From: Seriola aureovittata
Lineage: Eukaryota > Chordata > Actinopteri > Carangiformes > Carangidae
Reading direction: 5' to 3'
Assembly (NCBI RefSeq): GCF_021018895.1
Contig: NC_079386.1
Span: 14,659,552 to 14,723,551 of the forward strand
DNA: 64,000 bases
The position numbers and the translations under genes were made by a program. Below are positions 36,154 to 49,100 of this stretch, one piece after another. Positions within the stretch are counted from its first letter, which is position 1; each line of letters starts with the position of its first letter. The notes beneath the pieces are model-generated. The model was not told the DNA's origin, did not search any database, and saw only the letters and a program-made list of their open reading frames with translations.

Positions 36154-39100
36154 CATTTTGAATGTGGCAGTTCTTGCACAAGAATGCTGTACAATGGTGA
36201 GATGTAATCAAAAGATAAAAAGTGTCAGTGGTAGGAATGCTGAATGTGGTGATCCTGTCAGATGATGTTGTGCAGCTTTTATTTGCAATTTTTAACCATT
36301 ACAGGAGGAGTCTTCTATAGAGTTTGGTGTTCCTAAATATTGTGAACAAGCTTTTTAAACTACACCTACTTACATTTATCTGGAGCTGCATAGAAAAAAA
36401 AAAAAAACAATAAAAAAAAAAAGGATTTTTCTCTTTCCTTTCATCTTGGCAGATAAAGTTTACATTTCATGCACAAAAAGCTTCCACATTGTAGGTAAAT
36501 TTGTAGGTAAAAGTGCCAACTTCATTTAGTTGCAAACTGCTGGGGTGTATTGACTTGAAATCATGACATGCTTGACTTTTAGCAATTTCTCATGATGTTT
36601 GTAGTGAACAATCTTTACTTCAGATGGTCACATTAATGTTTGTGGCTTGATCAGATGTTTTCTGAAGTGTGCGTGTTTTGCAGTAGTGGACAATAGAGGC
36701 TATTTTGAAGTGTTGTGTTTTCAACGCTAATTTGATCTTTCTAACTGGAGTGGTGTGATCTGTCACTGTGGTTGAAGGTTTAACATTCCCGTGGTGGCTT
36801 TGAGGTTGTATAGGCATCTAACAATTTGACTTAGCATGAAAGGAGGTTTTTGCACAGGTGTCAGGACAGGGCTTGAAAAGTCTAATTTTGTGTTATATTA
36901 TACAGATTATCTCACTACCATTGAGGGTGGATGCATCTGTGATTTTGAAAGTAGCAGAGATTTCCCCAAGATGCATTTACCTGTTCATAAAATGAAATTC
37001 TTCATTTTCAGATGTTAACTGGACTAAGCTGGAGGGACGTCATCAAATGTGAAGATATTCAACATTTTAATTCAAGTAACGTTGCTGAGTTTAATTCATA
37101 GGCGCTGATCGTGTGTCGCGGCCTTGAGAGTCAGTCAGTGGGATGTGTGCTCTCATATTCTGCCTTTTAATGTGCTTAGTTCTCAAAGGGTGTAGCAAGT
37201 GACAGGTGTGGTTGTTTCTCGCAGTCAGTCCAGACCCTCATGTTGGTCTTACTTACTGCTCTTAAACGATGGGACGCCCGTTGGATACAGTTGAGTTTGG
37301 TGTCAAGACAGTGAGGTGATCCGGTTCTGTCCCAGTGACAAAGAGACTGACTTGATTTTTGAGGCTGTGACACTGTGCTTAACAATGCAATGAGGAGTGT
37401 CATCCCATCCATCACTACATTTTCACATACACTTCACAACATAACCCTGTTGGATGCCATGGGCTCAATGCTGTTAGAAACTTTTGCTAAGGTTTCCCTC
37501 TCATGGGGCAAGAAGTACTTCAGGATTTATTTTGCAACGACTGCAACAAAATATGATATGAGGTATTATTAAAACAAATATAAAGATGTGGCTTTTTGTC
37601 ATGATTTAAATGAGACTGAACTGAAATTATGCCATTTTGTCATTGTGCTAAAATGAATATAAATATTATATATTAAAATATATTTGCTAACCTATACTGT
37701 TTTGAATGAATTTGCTTTCTTTCAAAGATGGATGAAAGACTACAAAATTCAAATATAACATACTACATTTGAGTTTTTTTTTTATGACACTTTACTTTTT
37801 ATTGCATATATATGGAAGACGTTTTTGTCCAACTGGACTTGACAATAAGTGCATTGAAGGAGGAGTATAACTATTTTAGATAAACAACTAAAAGCATGTT
37901 TAGTGTTATTGTACAAGTGTTTAGAGATGGGGTTTTTGTTGGTTCAATCAATTTTTCAGTTGACCAAAAATTAATGGGCAGCTATTTTGATGTTTAAGTC
38001 AAATATTCTTGAACAACAAAAAAAGCCAAATGTTTCATGGTTCCAGCATCTCCCAAGTATTTGCTGCTTTTTGCATTGTAATTATTTTAATATTTATAAC
38101 TATTTTAATAATTAGAATGACAAAACTATTAGAGTGAGGGACATTTCTCACTACTTGTTATAAAGCAAATATAATAAATATAAATAAAATAACCAGGAGA
38201 TTCATCTTGAAAATAATCAGTGTAATATTAGTAGGACTCCCGTCCAGCACTGTTTAATTGCAAACTGACAGTTGCACAGCAGCCATAAAAGTCCAGTACG
38301 ACTGTTGTCCCAATACCTCATTATCTATATATCTCGCTTGACTTGTGAACTATTTATGTAATCATCATCTATGCAAAGCCCTGTGACAGAGATTTGATAA
38401 CATCCAATCCAACACGCCCCTCAGGGTTTCACAAAAGTTTAATGCAACTCTGTAGCAACATGAAAAACAGGTTTTGATGCGTAACCGATAGTGAATGAAT
38501 GGATTGTTAGGTTTCCTTATGAAGATTAAATCGTTTGCATGATGACCTGTCAACAACATTTCATATATCAGATTAACTCACCCCACCTTTTACTGGAAAT
38601 CCTTGTAAGCATTTCCAGTGAAACACAAGTATACTGCTACAACAAAATAATACAGCAATAACAAAACACATGTGATATCCCCAATTTCTATTATCTAAGG
38701 TTTTACAATTCATTTTTCATTGCCAGGATCTGCCTGATTATGTAAATGAAATGTTTAAAAGTTTATAAAATGTTTTTAGAATAAGATTTAAAAGATAAAC
38801 ATTTCTTGCATGCTTTGATATTTTCATGGATTATCTCTTTATTTGTCTATCTTAGTTCTATATGCATTTGTATAAACATATGCACATGTGTATAACATAT
38901 GCATCTGATATACATTACAAAACAAACACAATGTCCAATATGGCCTTGATTGACTCATATGAACAGTTTGATCGTAACACACTAATTACTTTTCACAGTT
39001 TTACAGTTATGTGTCGGATTTCACCTACCTACCTTGGGTGTGGCATGTGGCTATATTAACTCCAACCCCCTTGCTAGGTTCAGTACATAGCTACCAGACA

Positions 39101-40793
39101 TGAATACTGAGGACATGTTAACAAAACTTCAGAGATCTGTGCATCATATGAAAAAAGGTAAGAAATTATTTAAATTTCTGTATGGATCTGCAAACAACAT
39201 ATACAGCAGTTACTGTAAAACAATTCATGTTATTGCAATGAACTTAAACTAGGACAGGGCAGTGACTCTAGAGTCTGACAATGAATAAATGAGTCAATCA
39301 AATAAATTAATAAGATTTGGAATTGAAAAAACAAAAACTTGCACCGAAAAAAGCTGTAAGCCAATGCCACTGAAAAAAAGTCCGGGCATTGAAAAAAATT
39401 GAAGTGAAAATGGACTAAAAAACAATTCAAGCTTTCAATAAAGAAAAATTGTAACACATCTATTCACTTTTGAACAGATGTGTTACAATTTATTCACTTT
39501 ACTTTTGTACATGTGCTATTTTGATATTTGGATATTTTTTTCAATTCTGATGTGCTGTGGAGAGATCGTCCCCCTTCCTGACCTGGCATCCACGCCAAAG
39601 CCTCTGGCTGCCGGGCTATGACTGCACACTTATATCAGCAGCTTCCTTGAGTTCACCTGAAACTCTCAAACCACAGTCTGTTTTTCTCTACTAGTTTTTT
39701 ACAAATGGTACTGGGCTGGCATATGTTAAGCCTATTTCATGTTATGTTCTCTCTCTTCAGTATTCTGTATCGCCCCTCGCTTCAAACCTTTCCACTCCGA
39801 TACAGTGACAGAGAACTGAAACTGAAAACCATTGATGCTGAAACTGTCAGCATGTACAAACACTGTCACTGAAAAAAGACTGACGTGAAGAAAAAGATCT
39901 AAAGATTGACATTGAAAACAGGAGGACGAGTACTCAGTAGTCAACATTATTACATGAGTACCATAGACTGTATGAGAACTTAATTAAGAAATTAATGAAG
40001 TACTCTGTACTCATGGGTCAGAACACACCCATCTTCGAACTCAGCCTTCATTTTGCAACTACACACTGTAAAGTTTTGTGACTGTATCTTGAATGATTGT
40101 GATGCTGGAGTGGTGACAAAAACTGTCCACAGCTTTACCTTATGTCTGGAGTGGACGGGAATGATTGAAATTGGCATGCAGAGATCTGTGAGTTAATATG
40201 AGACGCATTTAAAATTATATTGCTGTGGTTCTCACTGAGAAGATATTTATGCTTTTTTCAGTTGTTGTTGGTGGTTACACAACTAATCCTAGTTCAAGGT
40301 TAAGTGTTACTGTAAGGGTTAGGGTTATGTCATAGTTCTCACTGGTAGTCCTTTTCCTAGCGGTCCCTTTCAGTATTATATTATTGCTATCACTGACTCA
40401 TTAACACGAAAGAAACCTTTCATTGTCATAGCTGGGACAGTGAGGCTAATTCTAGGCTACCTATTACATTTTACATTTACTCATTCAGCAGATGCTTTTA
40501 TCCAAAGTAACCTGCAGGTGAGCAACAACTCTGAAGCTTCAGTGCAGTAGGAGACCTTGGTGTAAAACCAAGTCCTTGATCTAATCAATAAATGCAAGGA
40601 GATCAAGTGAAGAAGTTCAAGTGCATAGTAGCTGCTAGGTGTTAAGGTGTTGGGACAGGAAGTGCTCTGGGAAGCGATGAGTCTTCAAAAGAGTCTTGTA
40701 GATAGGGACGCCCCTGCTCTGATGGCAGAGGTGTCCCTCTCTATCTTACTGTGTGTAGTTTAATTTGTGCATCATGTTTTATTAACTGCTTTG
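36154..40793. other. 5' non-coding part of duplicated unit, copy 2
   Basis: This is the counterpart of 24574-29251, with the same random-looking short frames and no recognisable gene. Differences from copy 1 include loss of a 15-bp block near 36784, a shorter stretch near 37790-37805, and an extra block of about 47 bp at about 39552-39598. The hairpin (about 39447-39492) and the SINE/MITE-like repeat (about 40462-40712) are retained. Confidence 0.5.
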
Positions 40794-41130
40794 TTTTAAA
40801 GGAACTATTTCTAAGGTTTGCTATTGCTACATAGCCAGTGTTGGCATTAACAGCTGTTTACTTATCATTCTTGCCAAGAATTTCAGCCATTGTTACCGGA
40901 AAGTGATGAGACAGGCCAATTGTGCCGAAGGTAGCTTAAGTAGAAGAAAAGAAGTGATAGAAATAGAAACGACCAAAGAGGGTTGCTTTCCACCACTGAA
41001 GACAGTTCTTGCTGAAGAAAGTAATAATATTAGATGCTGAACTCACAACATTTTTTCTAGACTGGTAAGTAAACAACTGTTAATGTTGGCTATGTAGGAA
41101 TAGCAAAACTTACAAATATCTCTTTTAAAT
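40794..41130. mobile_element. palindromic MITE-like element upstream of SAMD9-like gene copy 2
   Basis: This is the duplicate of the element at 29252-29588, with the same inverted arms and the same donor (actg/gtaagt at 41064/41065). It arose with the unit duplication, not by a separate insertion, because the flanks are also duplicated. Confidence 0.6.
40960..40970 (+). promoter_or_regulatory. ISRE-like site, perfect core in copy 2
   Basis: The motif gaaatagaaac fits the interferon-stimulated response core GAAANNGAAAC. Copy 1 has C in the first position. The site lies about 95 bp before the putative 5' UTR splice donor. Whether it is bound by IRF or STAT complexes is unknown. Confidence 0.3.
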
Positions 41131-41207
41131 CATAATCTACAAAGATACTAATGTTGATTTTATTTTATTTTTTAATTCATTAACTTACAGGAAACTGAAA
41201 TACCAAG

Positions 41208-44200
41208 ATGGCAAATGGACCAGCCTTATCCACTGCTAAGGGTGGGGAAATTTACCTAGGGAGTGAAATCGTTAATTCCTTCTCACTTTTGGATGTTCTT
41301 TATGCAAATCAGTTTGAAGGAGTGTCTTTGGATCCAAAACTTTCCGAGCAGACGGAGGAAAACTTTTACAGAGGGGCCCCACCTGATTGGTTGAACTTTC
41401 ACATTAGTGAACAGGCAGAGTACCGTGGCATTGGAACTCCTTTTATTAAACGAGATGGATACGATACACTTGAACAACAAATTCGTCAAAGAAGAAACCG
41501 CCCTGGAATATCGACGGTTAAACTGTTCCACCAGTCAGGATGTGGGGGAACCACTCTGGCCATGCAGGTGTTGTGGGACTTGCAGAAAACATTCAGGTGT
41601 GCTGTTTTAACAGGCTCAACCTTAGACATCCCAAAGGTTGCAAAGGAGGTGGTTCACCTTTTCACAGCAGGCAGTCGAGGCCACCAGAACACGGTGCTGC
41701 TGTTACTGAATGATGAGCATATTCTGGAAAAACTGCGAGATAGCATTATGAAGACGATTGCTGAACAGAAGGTAGTTGTCTATATGCCTGTGGCAATTTT
41801 ACTCAGCTGTGTGAGAAAAGATGAAGTGGTACAGAGTGACCATGTTGCCCTACAAAGAGCACTCTCTGACACAGAGAGACAAAAATTCAATGAGAAAAAG
41901 AAAGAACTCAGCAGACAATACAGTGATAAATGCACACAGTTCTATGGCTTTAACATAATGCAAACAAATTTCTCTCCAGCCTACATCCAACAAGTATGTA
42001 CAGTATTCTCCAAAGTAAAAAAAAAAAACAGACCAAAGAAGACTCAGCTTGCTGCCTTCCTGTCCCTGCTGAATGCCTATGTACCAGGTTCATATCTCCT
42101 GGAGTCTCAGTGCCTGGACTTCTTCAAACATGATGACCATGGAGACCTTTCACTGGAGGAGAGAATGCAGCCCTTTAGTCATCTCATCGTCACCTTCCAA
42201 CAAGACGAAACATCTGAAAGAAGAGTCTGCATGGCTCACTCAATGATAGCAAAGCAATGTACTGAACTGATGGCTGAGGCAGGTGTGAACAGAAGTGACA
42301 CAGCAAGAAACCTTTTGACATGTTTGTGCAGCGATAAGGTTCCCCAATGTTTGCTTGGCTTTGTCAAAGACATGTTAACCAAAAGGGAAATGAAAAAAGA
42401 AAAGAACCCAAACAGTAGTACAGAGATTAAAGACGAGCAAGAAAGATTTTCTAGACTGATTCTAGATATTCAGAAAAGGGAGGGCGATGTCGAGAGTGCA
42501 TCAGTTTTAAAAGTGGCGTCAAAAGAAATGGATACAAATCCATTTTTTCCACAAGCACTTGCTCGTGTTTATTACATAGAACTAAAAGACTACAACAAGG
42601 CAGAAAAGTGGGCAAAAGAGGCAAAAAAACGAGATCCCCAAAGTTCATTTGTTGCTGATACACTGGGTCAAGTCCATAAGAACCATCTGAACTATCTGAA
42701 GAGGAAAGAGTTTGATGCCAAACCAAGAGAGATCTTGCAACTGGCCACAAAGGCCATTGAAGCTTTCAAACATGAAGAACAACTTGCTGAAAATGAACGT
42801 GAGTCAGACATGAAAGGGGATGGCACGACTAAAGTCTCACATGTTTTTAACAGCAGAGGACAGTTTGGTTACGTTCAGGTGTGCAACGTTCTGTGTGACC
42901 TTCTTGTTCGTCAGAACGAAACCTGGAGAAAAGTTCTCACAAAGAACGTGTCCATGTGCTCTGTCCTGGAATCACTTGGGGACAACAAACTCGACAGGTT
43001 TAATGATCTGATAAACAGCCTCAGAGACGAGGTGGAAAGAAAATGTGACTTTTTTGGTAAATACCTGACTTACTCAAAGCCTGACATGAAGAAAGATGAT
43101 GCCCCATACATTGCTAGAGACACCTCAGAATGCTACACAAAATATGTCGGAGACTCCCCACCCAGACATGTGAAAGAAGAATGTGCTCCTTACATCCAGA
43201 AACTTAAACAAAGCCTGGCTGAGACCTCTGCTGGAATACTCTCCAACCTTGACAAAGAATACACTGAAGCAAAGCTTAAAGAAATAACTACACTGTGGGA
43301 AGACATCTACTCAAGCAAAGATTCCTTAACAGCTCTGGTCAACTACATTCTTGCTCATATAATGTTAATAAATACAGGAGTAGAGCTTCCCCCTAAACAC
43401 AGTTGTTTGACTGCATTTAGACATAAAATACCCCTGAAGCCAAAAGAAGCACCTGAGCTCCACATGTTAGCCCTCCTCTTATACTGGCCTACAGACAGTG
43501 AAGACAAATGTGTCTTCAACCTCACTGAATTGGTCCAGCACATGCATTGCTCTTATGAACATTCCTATAAGAAATACTTTCGCTCAAGGTACCGTCGCCC
43601 TCTGTTTTTCATTGGAAAAGGTCAAGGTCTGAACAGAATTGTTCACAGAAAAGTCCTTGAGGGATGGGCAGATACAGAAGCAATAAAAGACAAGAGCATC
43701 TGGAGCGATGAGAAGATTTTTCAAGATCCCAAGATTCAAAAACATCTTCTCAGAGTTGAAGGGGTGGTACGAAACTACAGCCTGTATGCAACTGTTGGAG
43801 GCACACAGATTGAAGTGGATGCAAACCTGCAAAACAGCCTCTGGAAGCCACGTCAAGTTTCCTTTTACCTTGGATTCACCATCAGAGGACCTGTAGCCTT
43901 TAGCATCCAGACCAAAACTACAGAAAAGGGTAAGATGGACATCATAAATTAACAGGATTTTTTTTTTTTTTTTCTTGGCATGTCAAGTTGCTGTTGAATT
44001 TTTTTTATGTTATTGTGCAACTGTGTACACCACTAATCAATTAACATTCCATTGTATTTTGTGGCAGTAGAAATGTCAGAGATGGATGTCTCAAAACCTG
44101 GAGAAGTAAAACCCAACCTGTCTGCCTGCCCAGATACCACTAAAGGTAAGTACAGTAAGAAAAAAATGTGTTCTCATTTGGGTGTACTAGTCCTTTCATC

Positions 44201-44962
44201 TTTACTGTTGTGCTTTAAAAGGGTCCTCTGGGATGTTGACGCCTTCTGGAAATGATGGCAGTGCAATGGTAAGCTTTTTGTTTTTGTGGTTTGTTGTTTT
44301 GTGGTATATTCATTTTGAAAAATGGAAAATCCAACAATCACAGCTGCTGATTGAAAAAATATTGTCTTCAGAAACAGGACACCACTTAGACCGGAAGTCA
44401 ATGAAGTGGATGAGGATCATACCTATAGGTAAAGATTTTATCTTAGGTAATTCATTTCAATGCACATCACATGTGAACGGAGAAGCTAGATGTCTAATTT
44501 CAGCGTAATCACTGCACTGTTTTATATGACTAATGATGCTGTTTGCACCAAATAAAAAGAGACAAAGACATTTTGTCTTAGTCCAAATTTGCTCTTGTAT
44601 GTTCCTTCATACAGTCATTTGTTTTCTCTTTCACAAAATTAGCTTACAGTCCAAGGCAGGTCATGCAGTTGTCATGCATTGCTTTTATGTTGATTGCCTC
44701 AGGTCAGCATTTTGTGGATCGCCATCGCACAGTTCTAATTAATGGAGTACGTGATACAAGAGCCATCCTGGACAAGCTCATGGATGAGGGATTGATCTCA
44801 AATGAGACCTACAATGCTGTGCGAGCTTTGACAACCCCACAAGACCAGATGAGGGAGATTCTCAGGTTTGTGAGCTCAGCCGGCAGAAGAAGCAAAGATG
44901 CTTTCTATCAAATCATTAATGAAAAGTGGGACTTCATGACCTTAGGGAAATTAAGCTCCTAA
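41208..44962 (+). CDS. SAMD9/SAMD9L-like P-loop NTPase with C-terminal CARD, copy 2
   Basis: The large exon is 41208-43929; later exons are 44068-44145, 44222-44268 (47 bp, probably alternative), 44372-44428 and 44703-44962. Without the 47-bp exon the frame is continuous for 1038 aa. Domains are as in copy 1: GCGGTTLA at residues 111-118, the Walker B-like strand, the TPR-like stretch, the OB-like end and a CARD. The gene is intact. By eye it differs from copy 1 by one residue in the first 340 (K97N) and by more than 30 in the rest of the large exon, including one extra codon near residue 846. The CARD differs at four positions (HDTR to RDTR, YDAV to YNAV, GKRS to GRRS, KCDF to KWDF). A 5' UTR intron is likely at 41065-41190. 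The CARD-less read-through form is also 914 aa. Retention of all frames suggests both copies are functional. Confidence 0.85.
44068..44428 (+). other. linker exons between NTPase exon and CARD, copy 2
   Basis: 44068-44145 (78 bp), 44222-44268 (47 bp) and 44372-44428 (57 bp) keep the same lengths, phases and GT/AG borders as in copy 1. The 47-bp exon is again the one that breaks the frame. Conservation of a recent duplicate is weak evidence by itself, but no border has decayed. Confidence 0.5.
44703..44962 (+). other. CARD-encoding terminal exon, copy 2
   Basis: This exon has the same length (260 bp) and phase as copy 1 and the same FVDRHR opening. Four amino acids differ, alongside about five silent changes, so the CARD is less skewed toward replacement changes than the preceding part of the protein. 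Confidence 0.85.
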
Positions 44963-46114
44963 AACTTCAGTTATTTGCATAGTATTCATTTTACTATTTT
45001 CTTTATGGATTTATGGAATATATGAAAATATTTTTAAAAATCTCTTAAGCAACATACAAAGAAATGTGTTCTCAGTGAAAAATAGTTAAATTTTTAGATG
45101 CATTTTGTATCTTTCATTGTATTTGTTTAATTGCTTATTTTCATGTAGATATTGAATGCTTTTATTAAGAAACATGGGTCAAGCAAACCAACTGAAATTA
45201 TAATGGGCATACTTTGGTGCATTTTTAAAGACACAGATTCTGTTGTTAAAATGTTGTTATTCTTTCAAGATTAGATTTATTCTACTCATCTTTCCAGAAC
45301 CTGGGCAAAGCTGCTAGGGGTTCAAAATGTGCCTAAGATGTTGTAAATGGTAGATTTATAATATGAAATAGGGAGATTGAAGGTTTGTTGATTTTTTTTT
45401 TCTTTTATTTGCACAGCTAAATGGTTAGACATGAATATGACAGATGATGGACTTATATGTGCAAACTGAGAGTTTAAATATAAAAGGTTTGGGGTGAATT
45501 ATTTTAATGTGTGTCATTGTTTTTTTTTCTCTAAATTTTCCTCTGTATGTATCATGTTGTGTTATTTTTTTAACAAAATTAGACAAAGAATGGCAAAAAA
45601 TATGACTGTCTATGCTTTGAGTATTTTCAGTTTGTCATGAAAAAAACAATAAAAACATTTTCTGAGTAATGTCATGGAGTTCTTGTATTTTTTTGTTTTT
45701 TGTTAGTTAGTTTGTTTGTTTATTGGGTAATAATTTAAAATAAGATTGATTTCTGCAATAATAAATCTATTAATAGGCTGTTTTTGTATCGGTTGTATTG
45801 CACATTCAAATGCATCATATAAGGTGAAATTTGTTCAATAGTATATAAATTCATATACTTCTGTAAACTCAATAATATTTGATATTTTTCTGTCATTTTA
45901 TGAAAACCCATTTTTGGTGTAAAAGATAATTGTAATCTTATTTTCAAATTTGAGACTGCTTTTATTTGGTATTTAGTGGAGTCAAAACAATTGACAGAAG
46001 AGTAGTTGTCAACTATTCTAAGAGTTGATAAATCTTTTCAATCAATAATTAAGAAAAAATTACAAAGAATGCTACTTTCCTTTGTTATATATAACAATGT
46101 AAACTGAATATATT
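44963..46114 (+). other. 3' flank of SAMD9-like gene copy 2
   Basis: This is the AT-rich counterpart of 33426-34568 with no gene. A candidate poly(A) signal aataaa occurs at about 45649-45654 (aaaaacaataaaaac). Small differences from copy 1 include a rearranged segment near 45545-45580. It ends at the junction with the large satellite block. Confidence 0.4.
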
Positions 46115-49100
46115 ATGGATTTTACTATGACGCTTTTATGACCGTTTATGCCATACTATACTATGACATTTTTTGACATTTTTGTGCCATACTATACTAT
46201 GACATTTTATGGCATTTTTATGCCTGACTACACTTTGTTATATTATGCCTTACCATACTATGACATTTTTATGAACTTTTACACCTTAATATACTATAAA
46301 AGATTTTTGAAGTTTTATGCCATACTATACTACGATGGTTTTTGGCATTTTTATGCCTTATTTAACTCTGTCATTGTATGCCTTACCATACTATGATGTT
46401 TTTATGACCTTTTATGCCTTAATATAATATGATGTTTTTTTACGTTTTATGCCATACTATACTATGACATTTTTTGACATTTTTGTGCCATACCATACTT
46501 TGACATTTTATGGCATTTTTATGCCTTACTTTACTATGTAATTTCATTCCTTTGCATAGTATGGCGTTTTTGTGACCTCTTATGCATTAATATACTATGA
46601 ATTTTTTTTTGACATTTTTATGCCATACTATACTATGTCATTTTTTGACATTTTTGTGCCATACTATACTATGACATTTTATGGCATTTTTATGCCTGAC
46701 TAGACTTAGTTATATTATTCCTTACCATACTATGATGTTTTAATGACATTTTACGCCTCAATATACTATAATGTTTTCTTGACGTTTTATGCCATACTAT
46801 ACTACGATGGTTTTGGCATTTTTATGCCTTATTTAACTCTGTCATTGTATGCCTTACCATACTATGGCGTTTTTATGACCTTTTATGCCTTAATATAATA
46901 TGATGTTTTTTTTACGTTTTATGCCATACTATACTATGACATTTTTTGACATTTTTGTGCCATACCATACTTTGACATTTTATGGTATTTTTATGCCTTA
47001 CTATACTATTTAATTTCATTCCTTACCATATTATGATGTTTTTATGAAGTTTTACACCTTAATATACCATAAAATTTTGACGTTTTATGCCATACTATAC
47101 TATGACATTTTTTGACATTTTTGTGCCATACTATACTACGATGGTTTTTGGCATTTTTATGCCTTATTTAACTCTGTCGTTGTATGCCTTACCATATTAT
47201 GATGTTTTTATGACCTTTTACACCTTAATATACTATAAAAAAAATTTGACGTTTTATGCCATACTATATATTATGACATTTTTTTGACATTTTTGTGCCA
47301 TACTATACTATGACATTTTATGGCATTTTTATGCCTGACTACACTTTGTTATATTATGCCTTACCATACTAAGACGTTTTTATGAACTTTTACACCTTAA
47401 TATACTATAAAAGATTTTTGACGTTTTATGCCATACTATACTATGACATTTTTTGACATTTTTGTGCCATACCATACTTTGACATTTTATGGTATTTTTA
47501 TGCCTTACTATACTATTTAATTTCATTCCTTACCATATTATGATGTTTTTATGAACTTTTACACCTTAATATACCATAAAAATTTTTTGACGTTTTATGC
47601 CATACTATACTATGACATTTTTTGACATTTTTGTGCCATACTATACTACGATGGTTTTTGGCATTTTTATGCCTTATTTAACTCTGTCATTGTATGCCTT
47701 ACCATACTATGATGTTTTTATGACCTTTTATGCCTTAATATAATATGTTTTTTTTACGTTTTATGCCATACTATACTATGCTATTTTTTGACATTTTTGT
47801 GCCATACCATACTTTGACATTTTATGGTATTTTTATGCCTTACTATACTATTTAATTTCATTCCTTACCATATTATGATGTTTTTATGAACTTTTACACC
47901 TTAATATACCATAAAATTTTTTTGACGTTTTATGCCATGCTATACTATGACATTTTTTGACATTTTTGTGCCATACTATACTACGATGGTTTTTGGCATT
48001 TTTATGCCTTATTTAACTCTGTCATTGTATGCCTTACCATACTATGACGTTTTTATGACCTTTTATGCCTTAATATAATATGATGGTTTTTTTACGTTTT
48101 ATGCCATACTATACTATGACTTTTTTTGACATTTTTGTGCCATACCATACTTTGACATTTTATGGTATTTTTATGCCTTACTATACTATGTAATTTAATT
48201 CCTTACCATATTATGATGTTTTTATGAACTTTTACACCTTAATATACCATAAAAAATTTTGACGTTTTATGCCATACTATACTATGACATTTTTTGACAT
48301 TTTTGTGCCATACTGTACTACGGTGGTTTTTTGCATTTTTATGCCTTATTTAACTCTGTCGTTGTATGCCTTACCATATTATGATGTTTTTATGACCTTT
48401 TACACCTTAATATACTATAAAAAAATTTTGACGTTTTATGCCATACTATACTATGACATTTTTTGACATTTTTGTGCCATAATATACTATGACATTTTAT
48501 GGCATTTTTATGCCTGACTACACTTTGTTATATTATGCCTTACCATACTATGACGTTTTTATGAACTTTTACACCTTAGTATACTATAAAAGATTTTTGA
48601 CGTTTTATGCCATACTATACTATGACATTTTTTGACATTTTTGTGCCATACCATACTTTGACATTTTATGGTATTTTTCATACCTTACTATACTATTTAA
48701 TTTCATTCCTTATCATATTATGATGTTTTTATGACCTTTTATGCCTTAATATAATATGATGTTTTTTTTACGTTTTATGCCATACTATACTATGACATTT
48801 TTTGAGATTTTTGTGCCATACTATATTACGATGGTTTTTTGCATTTTTATGCCTTATTTAACTCTGTCGTTGTATGCCTTACCATATTATGATGTCTTTA
48901 TGACCTTTTACACCTTAATATACTATAAAAAAATTTCGACGTTTTATGCCATACTATACTATGACATTTTTTGACATTTTTGTGCCATACCATACTTTGA
49001 CATTTTATGGTATTTTTATGCCTTACTATACTATGACGTTTTTATGAATTTTTATGCCTTACTATACTATTTAATTTCATTCATTACCAAACTATGATGT

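Larger units (their letters stand above)
36154..46114 (+). repeat. duplicated unit, copy 2 (about 10 kb, direct orientation)
   Basis: This is the second copy of 24574-34568. The satellite reads straight into it on the left (ttaatatactgta, then cattttgaatg) and straight out of it on the right (gaatatatt, then atggattttactatgacg). Both edges share a few bases with the satellite, which suggests microhomology joining. All exons and splice sites of the gene are preserved. Confidence 0.95.
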
